A stretch of 13,842 nt of DNA from JANQUM01 sp047630355 (GTDB taxonomy: Bacteria; Bacteroidota; Bacteroidia; Cytophagales; Spirosomataceae): assembly GCA_047630355.1 (NCBI GenBank), contig JBLHXN010000088.1:1-13842 (forward strand), written 5' to 3'. The notes beneath the pieces were generated by a model. It was not told where the DNA came from and did no database searches. It was given only the letters and a program-made list of their open reading frames with translations. The position numbers were made by a program, and so were the translations under genes. Shown here piece after piece: positions 1 through 5,554 of the stretch. Each line of letters begins with the position of its first letter. Position 1 is the stretch's first letter.

Positions 1-398
1 GGAGTTCTTCGGGGATCTTGTTTGTTGAACTTTCTTTCAGGAATTAAACTGTTACTTTCAAAACCACCAACTAGTACAATATCGGCTATTCCGCTTCTTA
101 TATAAGCATAACCAGTATTAATCGCTTCGTAGCTGCCAACGCACTGGGCGTCGATTGTAACGGTCGGAACTTCCACTGGAATCTCAGCCGCTAAAGAAAT
201 ATAGCGAGTCATATTTCCACCCGTTCCAACGGCAGTTGCCAAAAATATTCGGTCAATTGATTCACTCAGGTACGGATGCCTCTTGACAAAACCGGAAAGT
301 AGATGAGCGGTAAATTCTTCGGGGGGAGACTGACGATACCTACCTTTTTTTTTACCGGACGGTAGTCGGAGATAGTCAAGGATAAATACTTCTTTCAA
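1..398 (-). CDS. Thiolase-family protein (acetyl-CoA acetyltransferase-like), N-terminal part; runs off the window
   Basis: Only the first 132 codons are inside the window. The start matches the thiolase N-terminus (LKEVFILDYLRLPSGK, compared with the family's VVIVDAxRTPxGK). Residues 80-93 (VTIDAQCVGSYEAI) hold the nucleophilic cysteine, C86, close to the position of the active-site Cys in characterised thiolases. Residues 111-117 (GGFESNS) correspond to the family's GGxESMS. Known members condense or cleave acyl-CoAs through an acyl-cysteine intermediate. The sequence around the cysteine (DAQCVGSYEA instead of NRxCxSGLQA) is divergent, so the substrate is unknown and a biosynthetic Claisen role is possible. 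The start is TTG at 398, chosen because it places the conserved beta-strand at the N-terminus and lies 4 bases after the anti-sigma stop; no in-frame ATG fits. A run of nine A on the coding strand encodes K16-K18. The gene is probably cotranscribed with the sigma and anti-sigma genes upstream. Confidence 0.8.
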   Translation of the reverse strand, partial: MKEVFILDYLRLPSGKKKGRYRQSPPEEFTAHLLSGFVKRHPYLSESIDRIFLATAVGTGGNMTRYISLAAEIPVEVPTVTIDAQCVGSYEAINTGYAYIRSGIADIVLVGGFESNSLIPERKFNKQDPRRT

Positions 399-402
399 AA
401 TT

Positions 403-1218
403 TTAAATTCCGCGTACCAAAAATTCCGACGTTGGCTGTTGTTTACCAAATTCACCTTCTTCCATCGTAACTCCGAACTCTTTGGGCTGAAAAGGCAGTT
501 TTTTCATTTTGTATATCTTCTTTTCAGCGTCAAAAGTTCCCATGCAAACCATTTCGCCCGTTGAACTTATCGCCCAAAGTTGATACGAATGATCTGAAGG
601 TTTGGTTGGCAAATCCGGACTCATTACCATCACTTGCATATCCTGCGTCATATCAATGGCAAGAAGTAAGGAATTATTATCTCCTTGATTTTCTGAGATA
701 AGTTTGCACACTTTCATATTCGGGTTTTTGAGTAAAGCCACTTCCTGTGCCGACAATTCTCCCGCTGAGCTAACCTGATTATATTTTTCTTGCAGCAGGT
801 TTTTCTCTTCCAGCGTAGAAAGGAAGTTATCTTTCTGGTACTTACTCTCGTTGGCTAAGTAGATATTGCCCAACATACTGAGGAGCAATAGCACCGAAGC
901 GGCGATTCCGATGTATGAACTCATGAAACTCCCGATTGCAAATTCCCTTGAGTTATTTGTCAGATTCACTACCGAATCACTTTCGTAATCAAATTCTGGC
1001 TCAGACGATAACCTATCCCAAATAACATCTTTGAGATTTAAGCTCTCAGTAGAGGTTGACGTAGCAAAAGCATATTTTTCAATAGCCACTTCTACTATCT
1101 CCAAGTTTGTTTGCAAAGCGGAGTTTGCCAGAAGTACTTTTTCAAACTCAACGATTTGTGATTCATCCAGATATCCCGCCAAATAGTCGGGAATCCATCC
1201 ATCATATTTTTTTAACAT
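403..1218 (-). CDS. RskA-type membrane anti-sigma factor
   Basis: This 271-residue protein has three parts. The N-terminal cytoplasmic part (1-95) includes DYLAGYLDESQIVEFEKVL, the helix typical of anti-sigma domains. A single membrane segment spans about 101-121. The C-terminal exported part (about 165-271) matches the RskA C-terminal domain, with YQLWAISSTGEMVCMGTF at 212-229 and a final EFGVTMEEGEFGKQQPTSE segment. A short heptad-like stretch (126-150) links the membrane to the C-terminal domain. Known RskA proteins bind and silence their partner ECF sigma factor at the membrane and release it after proteolysis. The HxxxCxxC zinc motif of many anti-sigma factors is absent: the N-terminal part has no cysteine at all. 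The ATG lies 2 bases after the sigma stop codon, indicating cotranscription and probably translational coupling. Partner assignment rests on adjacency. Confidence 0.88.
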   Translation of the reverse strand: MLKKYDGWIPDYLAGYLDESQIVEFEKVLLANSALQTNLEIVEVAIEKYAFATSTSTESLNLKDVIWDRLSSEPEFDYESDSVVNLTNNSREFAIGSFMSSYIGIAASVLLLLSMLGNIYLANESKYQKDNFLSTLEEKNLLQEKYNQVSSAGELSAQEVALLKNPNMKVCKLISENQGDNNSLLLAIDMTQDMQVMVMSPDLPTKPSDHSYQLWAISSTGEMVCMGTFDAEKKIYKMKKLPFQPKEFGVTMEEGEFGKQQPTSEFLVRGI

Positions 1219-1220
1219 GA

Positions 1221-1763
1221 CTAATTAAATTTTATTCTTAGTTCCTTTATTGCCGAACGCAAACGGGTTTTTACTGTTCCTATCGGGATTTCCAGTTTCT
1301 CAGATATTTCAACCTGCGTAAAACCAGAAAAATACGCCAGTTCAATCAACTCGCGGTATTCGATCTTCAACAAGCTTACAACTTTTCGCAAGCCTATTAC
1401 ATTAACGTTTTCTGTGTAAGCTTGGTTTTCATCAAAGACATTAACAATCTTTTCGTCAATTGATAAGTTCCGGTTGTGGTATTTATAATTGGCAGATCGG
1501 AGTTTATCAATTGCCATATTCCGCGACAAATTGAGCATCCAGGTAAAGAAACGACCTTTCTTTGGGGAATAGCTTTCAATATTATTCCAAATTTTGACAA
1601 AGATATCCTGAAGAACGTCTTTTGCGTCGTCTTCATCGGGGATGATACGATTCACAATCCCGAAAAGTGCAGTTGAGTAATTAGCGTAGAGATAATCGAA
1701 TCCTCTCTTCTCCTTATTTTTCAATAATGCCACTAATTCGGACTCTGGTATTATATTTGGCAC
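1221..1763 (-). CDS. ECF-family RNA polymerase sigma factor
   Basis: The 180 residues are the usual size for an ECF sigma factor, with only regions 2 and 4. Region 2 lies at about 24-92 and contains DEDDAKDVLQDIFVKIWNN (core-binding helix) and RFFTWMLNLSRNMAIDKLR (promoter -10 recognition). Region 4 lies at about 124-176, with the helix-turn-helix FTQVEISEKLEIPIGTVKTRL recognising -35. The start is GTG at 1763; no in-frame ATG exists nearby and region 2 would be damaged by a later start. The next gene is its RskA-type anti-sigma factor, matching the SigK/RskA arrangement. Upstream on the same strand lie a terminator-like hairpin and a candidate leader or small RNA (1808-1920), so read-through could control this gene. 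A weak -7-like box (TTATTTTG, 1788-1781) about 17 bases before the start could be a separate promoter. The regulon cannot be read from the sequence. Confidence 0.93.
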   Translation of the reverse strand: MPNIIPESELVALLKNKEKRGFDYLYANYSTALFGIVNRIIPDEDDAKDVLQDIFVKIWNNIESYSPKKGRFFTWMLNLSRNMAIDKLRSANYKYHNRNLSIDEKIVNVFDENQAYTENVNVIGLRKVVSLLKIEYRELIELAYFSGFTQVEISEKLEIPIGTVKTRLRSAIKELRIKFN

Positions 1764-1799
1764 TTGATTTTTTTTTGACGCAAAATAATGAATGTTAAT

Positions 1800-1853
1800 T
1801 TAAAAATAAAAAAAAGCAGCCAACAATGCCGGCTGCGTTTTTAAACCTATCAT
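1800..1853 (-). CDS. Candidate 17-codon leader ORF
   Basis: The ORF encodes MIGLKTQPALLAAFFLF. It starts at an ATG 8 bases after GAGGAGAGG, which contains AGGAG, complementary to the anti-Shine-Dalgarno CUCCU. Such a clear Shine-Dalgarno is unusual for Bacteroidota, where most genes lack one; no other gene in this window has a comparable site. The second half of the ORF is the terminator stem and its T-run, so the hydrophobic end (FFLF) may be only a by-product of the T-rich tail. If translated, the ribosome would cover the terminator stem and could affect termination before the sigma gene. I have no homologue for the peptide. Treat it as a candidate only. Confidence 0.25.
   Translation of the reverse strand: MIGLKTQPALLAAFFYF
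1808..1836 (-). terminator. Rho-independent terminator or attenuator upstream of the sigma gene
   Basis: On the minus strand GCAGCC and GGCTGC form a perfect 6-bp GC-rich stem around a 9-base loop, followed at once by eight T (1815-1808). In the other direction the stem is followed by GTTTTT, which is weaker. No annotated gene ends here, so on the minus strand it would stop transcripts begun at the promoter at 1926-1956, that is, just before the ECF sigma gene. Confidence 0.65.
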
Positions 1854-1864
1854 TTATTCAACCT

Positions 1865-1888
1865 CTCCTCTGTTTAGAAAACAAGGAG
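1865..1888 (-). promoter_or_regulatory. Hairpin that could sequester a Shine-Dalgarno
   Basis: On the minus strand CTCCTTGTTT (1888-1879) is complementary to AAACA (1875-1871) and AGGAG (1869-1865), with G1870 bulged and TCT as loop. The ten pairs hide AGGAG, the core ribosome-binding site of the 17-codon ORF that starts at 1853. The 5' arm CTCCT imitates the anti-Shine-Dalgarno of 16S rRNA. A switch between a hidden and an exposed site is an inference from pairing only. Confidence 0.4.
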
Positions 1889-1903
1889 TCGTGCCAATCA
1901 CTC

Positions 1904-1930
1904 GTTATGCAAGCATAACATTATGCAAAT
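1904..1930. repeat. Alternating inverted half-sites TTATGC/GCATAA
   Basis: Reading the plus strand, GTTATGC-AA-GCATAAC (1904-1919) is a perfect inverted repeat with 7-base arms. The right arm is followed by another TTATGC (1921-1926), which makes a second, overlapping palindrome GCATAA-CA-TTATGC (1913-1926). Three half-sites in alternating orientation next to a promoter -7 box resemble an operator for a dimeric regulator. The same bases could instead form RNA hairpin 1 of the minus-strand transcript. The sequence does not decide between these. Confidence 0.5.
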
Positions 1931-1956
1931 GTAATTTGAGAATTTGAGAATTCAAA
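1926..1956 (-). promoter_or_regulatory. Canonical Bacteroidota-type promoter (TTTG-N19-TACATTTG), reading left
   Basis: On the minus strand TTTG (1956-1953) is followed by exactly 19 bases and TACATTTG (1933-1926). This matches both boxes and the spacing of the Bacteroidota housekeeping consensus TTTG-N19-TAnnTTTG. The start site is expected near 1919-1921. It would drive the candidate small RNA or leader and, with read-through, the sigma operon. The palindromic half-sites at 1904-1926 overlap its -7 box and start region. Confidence 0.62.
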
Positions 1957-1993
1957 CACGAGACATATAAATCGTTCACTTTTAAGTGTTTGA
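1952..1993. repeat. Inverted repeat TCAAACAC/GTGTTTGA in the divergent promoter region
   Basis: TCAAACAC (1952-1959) and GTGTTTGA (1986-1993) are perfect 8-base inverted arms 26 bases apart. Between them, and overlapping the right arm, lies the small palindrome CACTTTTAAGTG (1977-1988). The left arm contains the -33 TTTG of the leftward promoter. The right arm offers a TTTG (1989-1992) for a rightward promoter with TATACT (2013-2018) 20 bases on, ahead of the agmatine deiminase gene. That rightward promoter is a weak match. Confidence 0.4.
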
Positions 1994-2032
1994 GTTATAA
2001 ACTACAACTAAATATACTAAAAATTCAATTTA

Positions 2033-3079
2033 ATGAATGAACAAAATACAACACCAAAGCAGTTAGGTTATCGATTTCCCGCCGAATGGGAATCACATCG
2101 TGCCACGTGGCTCTCGTTTCCAAAAAATACTGAAACGTGGGAAAGCAGGCTGGAAAAGGTTTACCCTTCGTATTTCAAATTCATCGAAAAAATAGCCGAA
2201 TCTGAGAAAGTTTGCATCAATGCCCACAATGGCGAACTCATTTCCTTAATCCGTCAAAAGCTCAACGAATTAGAAATCAAAGAAGATAATATCAAATTAC
2301 ATGCACACGCCACAAACGACTCCTGGTGCCGAGATCATGGTCCAGCTTTTTTAAAACACCCCGACACGAATAGAAAAGTGATTGTTGACTGGGAATATAA
2401 TGCTTGGGGAGGCAAATATCCACCTTTTAATTCTGATAATGCTATTCCCGTTAAAATCGGAGAACTATTAGACTTGCCCGTTTTCAAGCCGGGAATAGTG
2501 ATGGAAGGCGGCTCGATTGAAGTAAACGGGCAGGGTGCTCTACTTACTAGTGAATCTTGTTTGTTGAATAAAAATAGAAATCCGCATTTGTCAAAAAGCA
2601 AAATTGAAAAATACTTGATTGATTATTACTGCGTTGAACAAATTATGTGGTTAAAGGACGGCATTGTGGGTGATGACACCGACGGGCACATTGACGATAC
2701 GACCAGATTTGTATCTGCGGACACAGTTCTTACTTGCATTGAACATAATTCTAAAGACGCGAATTATGAACCGTTGAAAGCAAATTACAACCTGCTGACA
2801 AAGTTAAAATTCCTTAACAACAAACCCATCAACATCATCGAATTACCTATGCCAGATGCAGTATACTCAGAAGGTGAGCGTTTGCCAGCTTCGTACGCTA
2901 ATTTTTACATCACAAATAAATACGTTATTGTACCCACTTATCGTTGTTCTAAAGATGACATCGCACTGAGTATAATTTCGGATGCATTTAAAAGCAGAGA
3001 AGTAATCGGAATAGATTCTACGGAAATAATCTGGGGGCTGGGAAGCTTTCACTGCTTATCACAACAAGAACCCGAATAG
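2033..3079 (+). CDS. aguA: Agmatine deiminase / peptidyl-arginine deiminase family protein
   Basis: The 348 residues are the normal length for agmatine deiminase, which converts agmatine to N-carbamoylputrescine and ammonia in arginine-derived putrescine synthesis. The catalytic features are present: WCRDHGP (98-104), the GGSIEVNGQG segment (159-168), DDTDGHIDD (214-222) with catalytic H219, and the C-terminal nucleophile C341 in GLGSFHCLSQQEP. The N-terminal YRFPAEWESHRATWLSFP is typical. The ATG at 2033 has no visible Shine-Dalgarno and follows an A/T-rich leader, as is normal in this phylum. It stands alone: the usual partner, N-carbamoylputrescine amidase, is not beside it. The family also contains protein-arginine deiminases, but those carry a secretion signal and none is seen here, so cytoplasmic agmatine deiminase is favoured. 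Confidence 0.9.
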   Translation: MNEQNTTPKQLGYRFPAEWESHRATWLSFPKNTETWESRLEKVYPSYFKFIEKIAESEKVCINAHNGELISLIRQKLNELEIKEDNIKLHAHATNDSWCRDHGPAFLKHPDTNRKVIVDWEYNAWGGKYPPFNSDNAIPVKIGELLDLPVFKPGIVMEGGSIEVNGQGALLTSESCLLNKNRNPHLSKSKIEKYLIDYYCVEQIMWLKDGIVGDDTDGHIDDTTRFVSADTVLTCIEHNSKDANYEPLKANYNLLTKLKFLNNKPINIIELPMPDAVYSEGERLPASYANFYITNKYVIVPTYRCSKDDIALSIISDAFKSREVIGIDSTEIIWGLGSFHCLSQQEPE

Positions 3080-3153
3080 AAGATTATACTGACGGTTTAG
3101 TAAGTTAGCAGATGTCTTTGGTCTTTTTTTATAAAAATGAGGTTATTTTAGGC

Positions 3154-3161
3154 TACTTTTG
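3154..3161 (+). promoter_or_regulatory. -7 box TACTTTTG for the isomerase-moxR operon
   Basis: TACTTTTG matches TAnnTTTG exactly and lies 32 bases before the GTG start at 3194, giving an expected leader of roughly 25 bases. No TTTG stands at the usual 19-21 base distance; a T-run (3124-3130) occupies that place. The rest of the gap 3080-3193 shows no convincing terminator for the gene before it. Confidence 0.45.
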
Positions 3162-3193
3162 CAGCTTATTTAATTTAGAACAAGAGCATTTAC

Positions 3194-5554
3194 GTGATTT
3201 ACAAAAATATAATAAAGGCACTGTCTTTTGTTGGAATAGTCGGAATATTAACTTTTACTGAAGGGTGCCAGAAAGGCCCGAAATCTCCCACTACATTTCC
3301 TACTCAAGTCCAAGCCGTTACCCAAGAAGTACCATTACCCCAACCAATTGCGTTAAAAGTTGGCGGAGAAGAGTTTACGGTTGATAAATTCTCGACGTTG
3401 GCTGATCGCTATATGTTAAACGATTCGACAGATTTAAAAGAAATTTCCAGAGAAATCGTTTTCCAGCAATTATTGTATAAAGAAGCCGCTGAGTTGGGGT
3501 ATGGTAAAGACGTAGTAATGCTTAATGAGCTAAACACTTATAAAGATATTATCTACGAAGATTATCAGGAAGACAGCACCTTAATAAATCGCTTATCTTA
3601 CGAAGCATACCAAAACCTACAAAGTGAAATTGAAGTAAGCCACATATTAGTGTATTGTTCTGAATACGCTGAATTGGAAACCTTGAATGAGAAAAGAGCT
3701 TTGGCGTCGTTAATTTACGAACAATTGCTTTCCGGAGAACCCTTTGGCGAACTGGCGAGACAATACAGCGACGATAAGAACACTGCCACAAACGGCGGCT
3801 ATATGGGCTGGTACACTGGCCTTCAGCTTCTATATCCATTAGAAGTTACTGCTTATAGTTTAAAAGTGGGTGACATTTCAAAGCCCGTTCAGACCAAATA
3901 CGGCTTTCATATTGTAAAACTGATAAACAAAAGGAAAAGTCGCGGACGAGTTAAGGTGAGCCAATTGCTTAGAGTTGTACCCGAAAACAATGAGGCAGTA
4001 TCCATATCACAAAAGAAGACCATTGATTCGCTCAAAACACTTGTTAATCAAGGAACTGAATTTGAAAAATTAGTAGCCGAGTATTCAGATGATTTCAGAA
4101 CAAGAGATAATGGCGGTTTGCTACCTGAGTTCTGGATTGGCTCTCGTCAGGAAAGTGTGGTTGAAGAAGTAGTATTCAATTTGAAGTTGAATGAAGTTTC
4201 CGCTCCAGTCAAAAGTTCAGCCGGATGGCACCTTTTCAAACTCGTTGAAAAAAATCCGATTCCAAACTGGGAAGTATTTAAGGAAGAAATAGCACAAAAA
4301 GTCACGACCGACTCAAGAGGTGAGTTTATTAAAGAAAATTGGATAAAAGATTCAAAAACTGGATTAAACTTTCGTCCAAACCTAAGCGTTATAAGAGGCG
4401 TAATGGAACTGGGGACCGGTCAATTACTAGACGGTGAATGGCAACGACCGAAGAATAACGAAATCGGCAAATCGTTTTTATTTTCTATAAAAGGGGAAAG
4501 TATAAGCGTTACAAAGTTCTACGATTACATGGAAACTTATCAGCAAGCCGCCAATCTGCCTGCCAATTTTACCCCTAAAATGGCAGTTCGGTACTTCTAC
4601 CAAAGATTTGAAAAAAGTGTTCTGGAAGATTACGCAAAGCAAAACTTAGAATTAGTCAACCAGAGCTTTAAAAATGCGTTGAGTAATTATTTTGAATCTT
4701 TAGTTACTAAAAACTACCTGAACGATGTTTTATACAACAAATCAATGCGTGATTCGACGGGATTGAATGAGTATTACCGAAAAACCTTACAGAACTATCA
4801 ACTACCGGAAAGAGCAAAAATACTTGAGCTTGTCAGCAGAAACCAAAGTGCGATTAGGTTTATCGAAGAACAAATTAATAACGGGAAACCGTACAACTTG
4901 AAACGCGGTATATCCCCCACTTTGTTTACAAAAAACTCGGTCAATATCAGTGAGGACGAGAAGCTTAAACTGCAAAAGCTTTATCTCTATCTGAAGAGGA
5001 ATCCGAATCACGTGGTTGAAATTGGCGGTCATTCAGATATAAATGAAGAGGATTACGTATCAGCCGAACGCATTCGGACAGTTACTGAACTCTTAACCGC
5101 CCAAGGATTACAAATTACTCACATTAAAGAAAATGACTTTGGTAAAACCAAACCCGCTGACAGGTTTGACTGGCAAAAGAATCAACGCATCACATATCGC
5201 TTTTTTAGTAATTCTTTAAACGATTTAGAACGCGTTTTAGTAAACCAAGGTTTTGAGATTGAAATAGTCGACGATGTCTTCACAAAAGATGAGATTGTAT
5301 CAGAAACGGGAATTGATTGGAAAGTGGGAAGTTACAGCAGATTACTCGACGACGGTTTTCAACAAAAAATAATTATCGAAGAGATTTATCCTTCCAGAAC
5401 CAAGAGTTTCAATGAAGCCAAATCTCAGGTAATAAATGGCTACCAAACGGAGTTAGAGGGTAAGCTATTCGACAGACTTTTAGAAAAATATCCCATTGAT
5501 TTGAACGAAAAAATAGTTGAGGGCATCTTTAAGAAAAAATTAAATACAAACTAA
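3194..5554 (+). CDS. PpiC-type peptidyl-prolyl isomerase lipoprotein with an OmpA-like segment
   Basis: The 786-residue protein begins with a signal peptide ending in a probable lipobox (TFTEGC, Cys25), so it should be a lipoprotein facing the periplasm. Two parvulin domains follow: about 144-247 (EVSHILV, FGELARQYSDD, NGGYMGWY, YGFHIVKL) and 252-353 (KVSQLLRV, FEKLVAEYSDD, NGGLLPEFW, AGWHLFKLVEK). A mostly helical part follows. Residues about 592-672 resemble an OmpA-type peptidoglycan-binding domain: HVVEIGGHSD (606-615), AERIRTVTELLTAQGL (624-639), FGKTKP (649-654) and NQRITYRFF (663-671). The C-terminal part (735-780) is like the end of PpiD/SurA chaperones. Known relatives assist folding of outer-membrane proteins. 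The start is GTG at 3194, which gives a good signal peptide. The stop overlaps the next ATG (TAATG), so translation of the two isomerases is coupled. Confidence 0.85.
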   Translation: MIYKNIIKALSFVGIVGILTFTEGCQKGPKSPTTFPTQVQAVTQEVPLPQPIALKVGGEEFTVDKFSTLADRYMLNDSTDLKEISREIVFQQLLYKEAAELGYGKDVVMLNELNTYKDIIYEDYQEDSTLINRLSYEAYQNLQSEIEVSHILVYCSEYAELETLNEKRALASLIYEQLLSGEPFGELARQYSDDKNTATNGGYMGWYTGLQLLYPLEVTAYSLKVGDISKPVQTKYGFHIVKLINKRKSRGRVKVSQLLRVVPENNEAVSISQKKTIDSLKTLVNQGTEFEKLVAEYSDDFRTRDNGGLLPEFWIGSRQESVVEEVVFNLKLNEVSAPVKSSAGWHLFKLVEKNPIPNWEVFKEEIAQKVTTDSRGEFIKENWIKDSKTGLNFRPNLSVIRGVMELGTGQLLDGEWQRPKNNEIGKSFLFSIKGESISVTKFYDYMETYQQAANLPANFTPKMAVRYFYQRFEKSVLEDYAKQNLELVNQSFKNALSNYFESLVTKNYLNDVLYNKSMRDSTGLNEYYRKTLQNYQLPERAKILELVSRNQSAIRFIEEQINNGKPYNLKRGISPTLFTKNSVNISEDEKLKLQKLYLYLKRNPNHVVEIGGHSDINEEDYVSAERIRTVTELLTAQGLQITHIKENDFGKTKPADRFDWQKNQRITYRFFSNSLNDLERVLVNQGFEIEIVDDVFTKDEIVSETGIDWKVGSYSRLLDDGFQQKIIIEEIYPSRTKSFNEAKSQVINGYQTELEGKLFDRLLEKYPIDLNEKIVEGIFKKKLNTN

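Larger units (their letters stand above)
1808..1920 (-). ncRNA. Candidate structured small RNA or attenuated leader
   Basis: The span runs from the expected start site of the promoter at 1926-1956 to the end of the terminator T-run, about 113 nt. Three hairpins can be drawn by eye. Hairpin 1 (1904-1919) pairs GUUAUG with CAUAAC around a CUUG tetraloop. Hairpin 2 (1865-1888) pairs CUCCU-UGUUU with AAACA-AGGAG around UCU with one bulged G, burying AGGAG of the Shine-Dalgarno. Hairpin 3 is the terminator (1816-1836). The layout promoter, structured RNA, terminator suits either an independent small RNA or a 5' leader that attenuates the sigma/anti-sigma/thiolase operon. I do not recognise it as a known RNA family. 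The ends are inferred, not observed. Confidence 0.42.

Noticed and set aside
1397..1676. ORFs on both strands within the sigma factor gene.
   Set aside because: They overlap a clear ECF sigma gene in other frames, have no domain sense and no promoter or ribosome-binding site of their own.
1882..1897. Sigma-54-like promoter TTGGCACG followed by TTG on the minus strand.
   Set aside because: The TTG is one base too far from GG and the expected GC at -12 is GT; sigma-54 promoters tolerate spacing changes poorly. A perfect housekeeping promoter lies just upstream. It is still worth a look if start mapping points to about 1870.
1935..1994. TTTGAG repeated three times, two copies in close tandem, suggesting a repeat array.
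   Set aside because: Two adjacent copies and one distant copy in AT-rich DNA are too few for a repeat element. The 19-base promoter spacer accounts for the tandem pair.
3111..3130. T-run after GTCTTTGGTC as a terminator for the deiminase gene.
   Set aside because: No stable stem precedes the T-run; the possible pairing is only three or four bases.
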